A stretch of DNA of 64,000 nt from contig OZ038500.1 of assembly GCA_964036315.1 (NCBI GenBank), positions 58,974,446 through 59,038,445 of the forward strand, written 5' to 3'. The position numbers and the translations under genes are program-made. The notes below the pieces were generated by a model. It saw only the letters and a program-made list of their open reading frames with translations, was not told the origin of the DNA and searched no databases. Shown piece after piece: positions 31,050 to 41,674 of the stretch; within the stretch, counting starts at the first letter, position 1, and every line of letters begins with the position of its first letter. The stretch is from Acanthosepion esculentum (taxonomy: Eukaryota > Mollusca > Cephalopoda > Sepiida > Sepiidae).

Positions 31050-31119
31050 TAAAAGTGAACATAGAAGTCAACACTTAGTGGCGACAGTCTGTTTCATGCT
31101 AGATGCAATCGTCAGGCCA

Positions 31120-31121
<2 letters not shown>
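31044..31121 (-). mobile_element. Family C element, 5' part with best hammerhead
   Basis: The hammerhead (31121-31077) and the next ~33 nt of family C, bounded by (AT)n on both sides (30982-31042 and 31122-31186). The distal part of the family is absent here but present at 31619-31728. Confidence 0.65.
31077..31121 (-). ncRNA. Type I hammerhead ribozyme candidate (copy C2, best)
   Basis: Minus strand. Helix I: GGUGGC (31121-31116) with GCCACU (31082-31077), 6 bp including one G-U. Core CUGACGA at 31115-31109. Stem II: U108-U96 mismatch, then UGC (31107-31105) with GCA (31099-31097), loop AUCUA. GAA at 31095-31093. Stem III: ACA (31092-31090) with UGU (31086-31084), loop GAC. C at 31083 completes a GUC cleavage triplet, just before helix I. 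Every invariant core base is present; only the closing pair of stem II (U-U instead of G-C) is unusual. A short stem III is typical of hammerheads in Penelope-like elements. Confidence 0.65.

Positions 31122-31186
<65 letters not shown>
31122..31186. repeat. (AT)n microsatellite
   Basis: About 64 bp of AT directly right of the hammerhead. Confidence 0.95.
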
Positions 31187-31187
<1 letters not shown>

Positions 31188-31304
31188 GTCGGTTTATAGA
31201 GCAAAATCTTCCAAATCGTTTAAAAGTATGGGATAATTGTCCATCCCACAAAATGTTAATATCTAAAAAAAAAAAACGACGAAACTAATTGAGTTTATTT
31301 CTTT

Positions 31305-31612
31305 CAGGTTTTCAGATAAGAAGTTTAGTCAAATTGACGCCATTTGTCATGAGAATCACTGGAAAACCCTTTGAGTTATTCATCTGGAAAGAGAACAGGT
31401 GAAAACCGTTTTGTGTCAGCCCCAGTCTTTCCAAATTAGCAATGGTGCGAAGAAAAAGACAATTCAGGCATTCAGTAATAGTACCAACATTCATACTCTG
31501 ACTTCCATCTTCAAGATCCATTTAAGAATCATCAAGAGATCGGTGAATAAATTTAGAAAAGAGGGAACAGTAGAGAGGAAAACTGGATCAGATCTATTGT
31601 TCAAAGTAGAAT
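31305..31612 (+). pseudogene. Tc1/mariner-type transposase N-terminal fragment
   Basis: Frame from about 31450: NGAKKKTIQAFSNSTNIHTL, TSIFKIHLRIIKRSVNKFRK, EGTVERKTGS. This resembles a helix-turn-helix followed by the basic 'KRKxGSGRP'-type linker of Tc1-like transposases. The reverse complement of 51640-51960 is a second copy (SVNKF/KT-type region with the same ERKTG-like remnant). Truncated by the family C element at 31619. Confidence 0.5.
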
Positions 31613-31618
31613 ATATAT

Positions 31619-31725
31619 ATGAAGAAATATAGTCTTAAAGTGTGCTATATTTATGGAATAAAGTGTTCAATATCAAAAGATAGAGCGTGTGTAAATATAA
31701 AAGTGAACATTGAATTCTATGTTCA

Positions 31726-31728
<3 letters not shown>
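31619..31728 (-). mobile_element. Family C element, distal part, (AT)n tail side
   Basis: AAGAAATATAGTCTTAAAGT to AAAGTGAACATTGAATTC matches 10421-10510. It ends in a small hairpin, GTGAACATTGAATTCTATGTTCAC, split as GTGAACAT/ATGTTCAC, then (AT)n at 31729-31796. The hammerhead part is missing. Confidence 0.6.

Positions 31729-31796
<68 letters not shown>
31729..31796. repeat. (AT)n microsatellite
   Basis: About 68 bp of uninterrupted AT. Confidence 0.95.
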
Positions 31797-31800
<4 letters not shown>

Positions 31801-33224
31801 TAAAGATCAAATATCGGAATTTGTCATGATGATAAAATATGAAATGTATATCATTCTAACCTGATTCACCTTTATTAAAACTTCATCAGAGATTGAGAGA
31901 AAACAAACAAAAACATATAATTAACATACGTTTCCTATTTGTTCTTTATATTATCATATATCTACTATCTATATTTCTCCTGTTGTCTGTCTGTGTGTCT
32001 GTCGTGGGCGTTGTTACCTCGCCGAGGCCGCATTTCTCACCCGATTTCGATGCGGTTTTCACCACAAGTTTGCAAATGCCTGCCGTAAGTAGATGTCGGA
32101 GCCCGATCTTTGAGTTCGGACTCAGGTTCCGAAAAAATCGATAATCGAAAAAATCTGCTTACAGAAGGAATGATCGCATTTCAACCAAATTTGACACCCA
32201 CATAGAGTCTACCATTAGAAGTGTTGTCCAGTAGTTTCATGACCACGGACCACTAAACAGCGCGGAAAATCGATAAAACCCAAAAACCGATACTCCCAGA
32301 TTACGCCTGAACCGCATGTCAGTTTTTAGCGAAAAACGAGCGGATTTATGAGGAGGCCATTGGGAGTCACCATGTTAAGTTTCAACTCTGAGCGCCCCCC
32401 AAACAGAGTGAAAATCGACAATCGGTCAACACGTAAAAAGTTTTTTTTTCCGGTTGGGTATTTCCTAAATGCAGATTAATTTAAGGTCACGCTATGCGCG
32501 TGAAGAAACAGGTCAGTGCGTGCAGTGGAGTGGAAGAAAACATTTGACCTCATATTCTGGAATGGATGCAGGGTCATTGAAATTCGGCCTTTTTATCAGG
32601 TCTGATTTGAGCTACAAATGACATATTCGACTTTGTCAACACTTTTGCTTTAATCGTCGCCTCTTACCAAAATAAGCACTTCCTTTATTCGCGTCTTTCC
32701 TGAACAAAAAAAAAACGTATACGTGCTGAGTGAAAATGGTTCCACCCTCGGCAGCCCATTTTCCAATTCTTTAAACATTTTCCCCTAGCTGAGGCCGCAT
32801 CCCAGACCTAACGAGGAGTTTTTGCGCTAAAACAGCTGGGCTTCCTTCCAATCCATTTCAAAGCTAATGCCGGCAAACTGTTAGCGGCTTTTCGCTGTCG
32901 CACAAACCAAACGAGCAAACGCTTCATTGCAGCTCCTTGCATTCTCATCGCCGGCATCACGTGCGTTAGAGCCAAGCTGCATATGCAGCAGGCAGCTTGA
33001 CCCCGTTTACGGCCAAGCCTTGCGCCTGCCAAATCATGCTCGCGTGCGTGAATGCGCGCTAGCATGTTCCATTTTGCGTGAGCTCATTCATTGGTCTCAG
33101 TCAATGGCCATTGTCCAGGCTACACCAATCAATGACAAGTCACGCTCCCTTTAAATACCTTCAGCGCGGCTGCATCCGCACTCACGTCTTGATTTGATCG
33201 CTATTAACGCATCTGTCCTTGGAT

Positions 33225-33707
33225 TAATTGACAGCTTCCTGCTACCGCAAGTTACCTATTTGCTTAAACGTTTGCATTACACATTTTATTTCCGCGTGCT
33301 GCCTTTACTGCGCAGCCCAGTCCATCTTAGCGTTCCATATTTCTACCTTTTCGTAGTTCAGTTTTGCTATTAGACAGTTAACTACTGTCGCAAGTTACTT
33401 ATTTACTCAATCGTTTGCCCAAACTATTTTACCTCCACGTTACAGTTTTCAATGTAAGTTGAAGTGTACTGCCTTTACTACGCGGCCCAGTACACCTCAG
33501 TACTTCACTGCCTATTTGCTTAAACGTTTGCATTACCCATTTTATCTTCGCGTGCTGCATTTACTGCGCAGCCCAGACCATCTTAGCGTTCCATACCTAT
33601 TTCTACATTTTCGTAGTTCAGTTTTGCTATTAGACAGTTAACTGCTGTCGCAAGTTACTTCTCTTCTGCCTTTACTACGCAGCCCAGTACACCTCAGTGT
33701 TCCACTC
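33225..33707 (+). repeat. ~256-bp tandem duplication upstream of the Helitron ORF
   Basis: GCTTAAACGTTTGCATTAC at 33262 and again at 33518; also CGTAGTTCAGTTTTGCTATT and GACAGTTAACT-CTGTCGCAAGTTACTT twice, and CAGTACACCTCAGT at about 33490 and 33685. It may duplicate a promoter or leader region. Confidence 0.75.
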
Positions 33708-33923
33708 CTTTTTTAACCTTCAACGCTTCAACGTTTTGGTTGCGTAACCTCTTCCTACAGCGACGTTTTCGTGCTGCCAGAAAGCACGGCCCATAGCTAG
33801 GAGAAGCTTTTTCCATACAGATCCACTGCATTTTTAGTTTTCGTATACAACGATGTTGCACCGCTTCAGCTTCGGCATCAACTTCTATTCGCATTCTTAC
33901 ACAGCATTTCTACAACCCTTCAA

Positions 33924-34585
33924 ATGGCTCCTACACGACGAACATCCGCACATCAGCAACTGAAGACCCCTAACACCGTTAACGTTACACATGCAGAACA
34001 GGCGACTGCGGAGGAGCACATACTAACTCCGGTTACAGATGATCATATAGCGTCTACTTCAACCTCTTCTTTGCACTCTTCTGCGTGCCGTGGCGATGAC
34101 CAACCCGGGAGCTCTGCAAAGGCTGCAAAAACACCCAGGAGAGGCAACCTTAGCAGGCGTTCTAAAAAAGCCTCACCGGCTAAGGGGAAACGGGAGCAGG
34201 ATTCCATTGAATGCGCCTTCTTCTGGGAGAAGCGGCTGGTGTCTACTTCAACCTCTGCTTTACACTCTTGTGAGTGCCGTGGCGATGACCGACCAGGTAC
34301 CTTTGCTAAGCGTGCGAAAGTATCATGGCGAGGCAACCTTAGCAGGCGTTCTAAAAGAGCCTCTGCGGCAAAGAGAAAGCGGGAGGAGGAAACCGAGGTA
34401 GAGGCCTCTTTGAGGCTTTCCAGTCAATCTCAACGGAGGCAGTATTTTTTGTCACATGAAACGCTTGGTGAGCGTAACTACCATTTGTACTGCAAATCAG
34501 TTTGCACATATTCGTTGAAAAGTAAGAGGAAACTACCTAAACGTACGATTTTTGAATCAAGCACGGGCAACGCCGCGCCATGCTG

Positions 34586-34589
<4 letters not shown>
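33924..34589 (+). CDS. 221-aa basic ORF, putative Helitron N-terminal fragment
   Basis: Open from ATG (MAPTRRTSAHQQ) to TAA. Residues about 44-91 and 107-154 are two copies of one ~48-residue unit (STSTSSLHSSACRGDDQPG ... RGNLSRRSKKAS; and STSTSALHSCECRGDDRPG ... RGNLSRRSKRAS), 63 residues apart, matched by a 189-bp DNA repeat. Residues about 146-180 (KRKREEETEVEASLRLSSQS, then QRRQYFLSHETLGER) resemble the 'ETxxxxxLRLxxxxxRxxxxRxxET' tracts found before the Rep/helicase core of Helitron and PIF1-like proteins. That core is absent. The stop codon is the TAA of the presumed CTAA terminus. No signal peptide or membrane segment. Expression unknown. Confidence 0.5.
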
Positions 34590-34660
<71 letters not shown>

Positions 34661-34668
34661 AGCAGCAT
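34577..34668. repeat. (AT)n with palindromic flanks
   Basis: About 66 bp of AT (34590-34656) bordered by CCATGCTGCTA on the left and TAGCAGCATGCC on the right, so the whole stretch is one giant hairpin. Confidence 0.85.
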
Positions 34669-34814
34669 GCCGATGTTTTCGTCCGGGGCGGGGGTAGGTG
34701 CTTGTCTCAGCGCCCTCTACCGCAAGCAGTAGGCAACGAGCAGGGATCGATCAAATACTATTTTTTTTCAGAAATTCAACTACAACACCTTCTCGCGATC
34801 ATTGACACGATATT

Positions 34815-35060
34815 GTTAGAAATACAAATATAGATGCAAGTAATTTTCTTTCGATTTCGCGGCTGTTCGATTGAAGAATCGGAGAGCCGAGTTCGAATTC
34901 CAGTCGAATGCATTACATTCACTTACGTGCTAATACTCTTGAAAAAAGGTAAAAATTCTCCTCTTCTCCCCCCAGCCATGGGTCAAATAGCAGGACAGGC
35001 CGGGTTTTATAACCTTGGATGGCAATTGGTCTACCGCTGAAAGAGATAGAAACCTACTTC
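34815..35060 (+). mobile_element. tRNA-derived SINE family G, well preserved
   Basis: Box-B-like GAGTTCGAATTCCAGTCG at 34889, then CATTACATTCACTTACGTGC, then body GGGTCAAATAGCAGGACAGG and CCTTGGATGGCAATTGGTC. Box A upstream is eroded. Body blocks recur at 5960, 13845 and 58880. Confidence 0.6.
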
Positions 35061-35640
35061 GGGAAAAATTGCCTCTTTAGTCATGTATAGAAAGATACAT
35101 GATCGCCTAAGCGTATTAGGCATGGCACATAACTGACAAAAAACAAATAAAAATTATTCAGAATCTAGGCAAAAGCCTAAATATAAATTGTTGCTCATGA
35201 TGACGGTAGTCTTTGAGTATAGAATCCAGAGGTTGGCAGTGAATATTTCGAAGACAGTAGGGAAGCGTAGTTCAGGTTAGCTGCGGATATCCTGGTAAAG
35301 TAGCAGAGCGTAGTTCAGTAGTTTTTCCTTCTGTTCATTCGCTTGACAGGTTGGCATTAGACATTCGGAGAGAGTCAACAAAATGGCCGCCCTTATACAC
35401 GACGGATTGAATATTTTACGTCTCCTGATTGGTTAACCTTCTATTGGGGAATTATAAAGTGAGTCAAGTCATTTGGGTTTGCTCACTAGTACATAGTACA
35501 CAAACTAATCTAACATAAATGCTTTTTCACACACATATAAATGCTCTGAATAATTATTTAAATACAATTCAAATACATTTTTATTTGATCCACTACCTGA
35601 ATTGAAATTCTTTTATTTTTCAATTTGAATTCGTAAAGCA
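35061..35640. other. Unassigned DNA
   Basis: No coding or repeat family recognised. Confidence 0.35.
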
Positions 35641-37900
35641 TATGACCCGGCTTGGTGGTGAAAAATTTGTTAACAACACCATCCACATTTACATTGTTCT
35701 TCGGAGTTTTTTTTTATTAATTTAATTTGCTGAAAGAGCGCTCACAGGACGCCGCAGAGACAGCAACACTCAACAGTATGCGCAATGCTGTTTGTAAATT
35801 GGGGAAAACATCATCGCCGTAAGATATTGTAGAACTGAAAAGCACCATTGGTGTTTTTGGTTTAACGAAAGCACTATTTTTTTTTCTTTTTTGCATTAAT
35901 TATTTGGCAATTTTGCGACCGATTTCTATTTCATCAAAATCACCCACGTATGCTGCAGCAGCTACATTGCACTTTTCTGCAATGTCTTCGTTCGAGCCGA
36001 TGATGATTTCAATATCCAAGAGGAACCCAAATTGCTCATGTACTGACTGAACCTTGTAAATGGATCTTTCAGTTCTGTATTCAACTTGTCCAATAATGCC
36101 TTCAAGATAACACTCATTTCTTCTCTCACATTTTTAGAGGCTCATCTTTCGTCTCCTCTCGAGGAATTCTTTTCTTACGACGCACCCTTCTCTGTTGACT
36201 AACGTCAATACCCCATTCTAAGCATTTTTCCTCGTCTTTTGCAACTGAATGTTTACAGAGAGAATCCCGTTCATTCACAACTGATTGTTGCAGACTTTGA
36301 ATGTCAGCTCGAGCTTCATTGAAGTTCAGTACTCAGTCAATGGAAGTCGGAACGTCGTCCCAGAATGGCTGCATTGTTAGAAAGCTGAAAGTCTGCATGT
36401 TTTGTAGCAAGCGGCTGGCGTCGCTTCTTGTGTCGACTGATACTGAAGTGTCACCTGCCATATCCTCCAACACTTTAGCTGTCATCCATCTTGTATCGGG
36501 AGACCTCTTTAAAGCCGTCTGCACTATCTCTTTCAATTTTTTCCACCGCATTGTTGAGCTGGAGAAGGCACTGTCTTTTCTTTTTGTATTAACATTCGAC
36601 AGTCTGTAATTTCACAACCGTGTTCTGTACCATCAAATTCAACCTCGCACGCTGCAGCGGCTACTTTGCCCTTTTCTACTGTATCTTCGTTTGAGCCAAT
36701 GAAGAACCTAAATTACTCATGTAACTGACTTAACCTTGTAAATCGATCTTTCAGTTCTGTATTCAACTTGTTCAATAATGGCTTCAAGATAACACACATT
36801 TCTTTTCTCACATTTAGAGGCTCGTCTTTCGTCTCCTCTCGAGGAATTCTGTTTTTTAAGACGCAGCCTACTCTGTTAACTAACGTCAATACCCCATTCT
36901 AAGCAGTTTCTTTGCCTTTTGTAACTGAAGTTTTACAGAGAGAATCTCGTTCACTCATAACAGATTGATGCTGATTTTGAATGTCAGCTCGACCTTTATA
37001 GAAGTTAATTCTAGAGCACTGAAGCATAGTTAGAAAGCTGAAACATTGCATGTTGTGGAGCAAGCAGCTGATGTGACTTCTTGTCTCGACTGATACTGAA
37101 TGGTCACTTGCCATATACACCAATAATTTACCTATGTCATCCAACTTCGTTTTTACGAAGTGAACAGCATCGCGCCTAGCATTCCATCTTTTATCAGGAG
37201 ACTGCTTTAGATCCGTTCCTACTGTCTCCTTCAGTTTCACACATCGCATTACAGAGCTGGAGAAAAACTACAATGAATCAAAAACTCCAATAAATTATAT
37301 AGAAATCATGTTTTGATGCTGCCTGCCCTCTTACGAGGTTCAAAGAATGGCTGTCACATTTCACAAAGATTGCTTTCAGGTTTATCTGTGATATGAGTTT
37401 CTGGACACCGGACATCTTCCCAGCCACTGTTGCGGCATTTTCATACGTCTGTCCACTAGTCGTTCACATCAATTCCTATTTTGAGATAATTTCTTCTGTA
37501 TCACTCTCGGCACCTTTTTCATGAATTTTAATAAAATCAATGGACACTTTCTTGACTATAGCACTTTTAGATTCGTTATCAACATCGACAAACATGTTTT
37601 CGTTGTGAGAAACGTAAGGAATTGTGCCGAACATAATCCATAACGCGTCTACTTCTTTTGATTCTCTGTAGGCTAGACAGACATACTTAGTTACCCAGTA
37701 GTTCAATGAACTCATTCTGTAGCTTGTCAGATAAAAATCTTGCAGAGGGTGGATGCGACATGACATAATCTAAGTGAAGCTGCAACAAAGGGTCGTACTT
37801 GCTAAGTAGCTTAATGCGTGCAAAAAAATTACCGGGATTATTACTTGATGCAATGGCTTCTCCGTGTCCACGAAATCCCAGGTGTTGAATAGACAAAAAA
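35640..37900 (-). pseudogene. hAT-type (ZMYM1-like) transposase pseudogene
   Basis: Minus strand, N to C: HLGFRGHGEAIASSNNPGNF (about 37885-37825), LLSKYDPLLQLHLDYV, RFLSDKLQNEFIELLGN; then NMFVDVDNESKSAIVKKVSI; then GQTYENAATVAGKMSGVQK (about 37460-37405) and FVKCDSHSLNLVRG; then MRCVKLKETVGTDLKQSPDK with RWNARRDAV; finally FPNLQTALRILLSVAVSAAS and CERSFSKLN near 35830-35740. These are the blocks of hAT/ZMYM1-like proteins: DUF4371-type region, RNase-H-like core with 'C.AHSLNL', 'KPLSDTRWE..' equivalent and the C-terminal dimerisation domain with 'ASxERSFSKL'. Stops and frameshifts between blocks make it non-functional. The 36.0-37.3 kb part is duplicated in tandem. Confidence 0.8.
35940..37265 (-). 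repeat. Tandem duplication inside the hAT pseudogene
   Basis: 35940-36575 and 36640-37265 are diverged copies, offset about 681 bp. Both hold CGTCTTTCGTCTCCTCTCGA, GGAATTCT, AACGTCAATACCCCATTCTA, GTTTACAGAGAGAATC or GTTTTACAGAGAGAATC, GTCGACTGATACTGAA or CTCGACTGATACTGAA, and GCATT-GAGCTGGAGAA at the right end. Small indels and many substitutions separate them. Confidence 0.85.
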
Positions 37901-38184
37901 CCTGATACAATTCAAAAATCGCATGATAAGGTCATTTGGCAAATTATTTCTTTTCCTTCATATGCTTCAGTATTACGCTGTCAATTGTAGACCCTTCTGA
38001 TATCTATCCCACAGTGTCTTCCCATGCAAGCTATGACGAACTGTGATGGGTTCCCTGTTCATGTTCTGGTAGTCTTTCTTTGCATTTTTTTTTTCCATTT
38101 TCGAAACTCCCAAGATCTTTCGGATACCGCACTATGGTTGACCGCGGATGTTGAAAACAATAAATATCAAAAACAATACACTGC
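37901..38184. other. Unassigned segment between hAT and LINE
   Basis: Weak hAT-like reading at its left edge (minus-strand FLSIQHLGF begins just inside the hAT call). The remainder is not recognised. Confidence 0.3.
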
Positions 38185-38660
38185 AACATTTTTTACAACA
38201 ACCAATTAGGCGGAATCGTAGACCCATCCTGTAGTCTTCTTTGAAACCAGTAATGTTGGAATATCTGCTCAAAGATGAAGAAGAAACTCGAGGGAACGGA
38301 GGTAGGGATCCAAAGAAGGATGATAACGATATCATGGACCGAGCGTGTGAGCAACGATGAGGTTTTGGAAAGGATGCAAACAAGGAGGAAGCTTATACTT
38401 AACATCAGGAATAGCCAGCTGTAATTTTTGGGACACATAATGAGAAAATAGTGCTTGGAGAATCTGATACTCACAGGTCAAATAGAGGGAAAGTGCGACA
38501 AGGAAAAGCAACGCATGGCATACCTGACAGGCTTAAGCAATTGGATGGCCTGGGACAAGTAGCAAAGGGACAAAACTTACTGAGGACTACAAGTGATAAG
38601 GGGAAGTAGAGAGCCATGATCGACTACGCCATGAAGGGACACGGCACATAAAAAGAAAAA
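38185..38660 (+). pseudogene. LINE RT C-terminal fragment (different LINE family)
   Basis: Plus-strand frames read RRMITISWTERVSNDEVLER (about 38320-38375), MQTRRKLILNIRNSQL, FLGHIMRK, LENLILTGQIEGKCDKEKQR, then LTGLSNWM and KGQNLLRTTSD. The 'ISWTDRVSNEEVL...KR.L...IR.RQ..FLGHIMR...LE...LTG.IEGKR.RGRQR' series is a very common C-terminus of invertebrate LINE ORF2-type proteins. Several frameshifts. It lies in opposite orientation just upstream of the hAT remnant. Confidence 0.8.
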
Positions 38661-39860
38661 TAATTCGTTAAACTGCGCCCAATGCCCACAGGTATGGTGA
38701 TATTTTCACTTCTCATCGCTTCTTCGACACGTTCGCTGTCAATAACTTCCCGATATTTTGTAACTTTGAAAGAACCGTCTTTGTACTGAAAAAAAAAACT
38801 GTATCACCCATTTTCACCATTTGTACGTGTAGATCATCAGAAATATATGGTTTATCGCAATTTACATACAAATTTAAGCAACTACATATTACTTGGTTAA
38901 TACTGCATGTTTAGTTTTATCATATATTTCATTTTCATCAGATTGGCAACGAAACGAAGATGAAGGCTGATCGGAAGCATCCGATAAAACCATTTGCTTT
39001 GCATCAGCCTCTATTCTAGCTTAACAGATGAATACATATATACGTTCCAATACAGCATTTTTCCTTATATTCTCAGCGGGAGTGCATGTTTTTCCGTAAT
39101 AAACTTCAAAGACCTTATTGAGCTTCTCGGCGTAGGATAATCATTTATATATTCATTGAAATACGATGATCTACCAATTGAGGGGAAGAGAAAAATTGCA
39201 ATTGTTATCATCTTACAAACAAACGCTGGGTTTAGCATCCTTGGAGCACATCTTAAAACATTAATATAAATTAGTTTTCAATGTAGCCTCAACCAAGGGA
39301 AAACAGAAATGAAACAACACTTTTTCTTGTTTCTTTAACACATTTCACGTTTTGGCCGGCCTGCACTTGCGTCCGCACTGCGCATGATCGAAGAACTAAT
39401 GAACGCCTTCGTGGAAAGAATTCATAACGCGCTGTTAGTAAAATAAGTATCTGCTGGCAGTCACAAAAAGGATATTAAAGTAAATAAAAAGGAGCAAATA
39501 TTACGTCGTCTTTCACCGCTTTTTGAAATAATTTCTCGTCATTTTCGTCGATAAATATGTTAAAACTCGGCCTACCCTAACTTTTCACCACATCTAAAAA
39601 AAAAATTTGGTTAGTTTGGATGTAGTTAAATAGACGAGATTTTTACACTCGTTTTTTTTTTCTTCTAAATATATTGGAATTCACTACCAGAATAGGCAAT
39701 AAAAATTGCAATCACTGAGTCATTTTTGCGCCCCATGACGGTGTGCCCCGTGGCAACTGCCTCTCTATGTCCCGGCATCACTTCTATTTTTAGAAAATAT
39801 TTAACGGGCCGTGAAATCTACTAAAGAGTGTAAGATTGATAGCAGGGGAACGGTATTTAA
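38661..39860. other. Unassigned AT-rich DNA
   Basis: A minus-strand reading near 38830-38690 (FQYKDGSFKVTKYREVIDSE) looks protein-like, but I do not recognise it. Otherwise nothing. Confidence 0.35.
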
Positions 39861-41245
39861 TTAATAACGCTTCTCTAATTATGAGATATCTACGACTATG
39901 TGATTTGCAAAGAATTTTTGTTGTCGACTAGAAATTTCTTTAAAGGTTCTTGTAAATTATGTGTTAATAAACATTTATTAATCGCTCTCTGCATCGAGAG
40001 GCGGCATGTAAAGCATCTACTTAAGGACGTAGTGATGTGCCCGATATAGGTAATTGTTATTTTTTTTTTTTTTTTTTTACAATTAACACAGTCTAGTAGA
40101 GGGCATTGAAATTGGCACACTATATCGGTCACCGCTAGTTTAGATTTGGTGGGGTTATTTCAGCTTGTGAGTTTGCGATCTGACATTTACTATAATATAT
40201 TATAAACTTTATATGTTTATCAGGGTTTACAGCAGAAATATGGTGTTTAATAATTGTCCCTATCGAAAATTCGTCCTACTTATAGTTATGCATCTGGTTG
40301 CAATAAAATATATTAATGTTTTGTGGTATTGTATTTTTGTTACTGGTGTCGTGTAATTTTTGTAAGAATAATTTTATTTGTTGAGCAATGATGTAGTTGG
40401 GAAAAATATTGTTGACTAATGATTTTTATGCGTTTCAGTTCGCTAAGAAATATCTTTGAAAAGAGGAATGTTGGTATTCTCTGTTTAAGAAGTTTGTTAT
40501 CACTGATATTATATCTTTCCGGGCATTGGCTATCATAGTTTAAAAGACAAGAGTTCGTAGGGGCTGGATTTTTATACGGGTAAGTAACAAATTCGTTGAA
40601 TTTTAGCTCTATCTCAACGTCGAAGAATAGGATCTTGTTATGTACCATGGGTTCATATGTGAATTTTAGTGTTCAGGTTTATTCAAAAGTTGATTTTACG
40701 TTATCGATATCACCTTTAATTTTTATCAAAACGAAAAAGTCATCGACGTACCATGTGTAGATTTCAGGTTTATCGGTTGTTTTAAATACTTTGTTTTCAA
40801 TGTAGGTCATCTAAAAGTTGGTGAAGGTAAAACCTAAAGGGTTCCCCATGTTAACACCGTTAGTTTGTATATATGTGTTGCCATTATGGCCGTAAAATGG
40901 GACTTTTGTAGTACACGCGAGGAGTAGTTTCTGGAGGATAGCAGGTATGATTTTTAGTAGGGGTATTATCGAGTGCATCTAGACACAGTCGCTGATTATC
41001 TTAATTGTTTCCTCAACTGGGACATTGGTAAAGAGGCTTTCGACGTCCAGGGATACCATAATAATTCTTATGGGATTTGCTACTTTCCAGATGCGGAGGA
41101 AGTCATTAGTTGATGTTATGCTGTAAATGTCGGGTGTGTATCGAGAAATTATGTGGTTGAGGTTTTGTGATATTGGAATACGGATGTAGGTATCTGGGAT
41201 ATGATAAATCGGAGAGAAAAACCTGTTTTAAGGGCTTTTACATGA

Positions 41246-41321
<76 letters not shown>

Positions 41322-41636
41322 CATCCACAGACAGACTGTTTCGCTGTTTCACAGCTCATCACGTCCGGTTGCCTCTAGCTAGGATCGAAACCCGACTGAA
41401 TTTGCGTCAGTCAGAACTTCTCCCACTAAGCCGTCGGCGCACGGCAGGGATGAAGGTGAATTTTAGCGTGTTTATTTTTAGATTTAGATAAATACACAGT
41501 GACTGACAGTGACTCAATTCTGCCGAAGAGTCGTGCAATATTAGCTTAAATAGTCACTGTTTACAAATTCACACCTAAAACCAGAGAGCTCAACCGAAAT
41601 TAATTTTTCAGAAGCCAATATATATATATATATATT

Positions 41637-41674
<38 letters not shown>

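Larger units (their letters stand above)
31961..34589 (+). mobile_element. Helitron-like element, non-autonomous
   Basis: Possible 5' end TCTACTATCTATATTTCTCC after A at 31960, followed by GTCTGTCTGTGTGTCTGTC, a composition common at Helitron 5' ends. Possible 3' end GGGCAACGCCGCGCCATGCT then GCTAA before T at 34590, i.e. a CTRR terminus, inserted between A and T. It encloses GC-richer sequence and one ORF (33924-34589) but no Rep or helicase domain. The call rests on the termini and on the ORF's resemblance to Helitron N-termini. Confidence 0.5.

Noticed and set aside
31867..31900. CTGATGA near 31884 (minus strand) as a hammerhead
   Set aside because: No GAAA or stem II at suitable distance.
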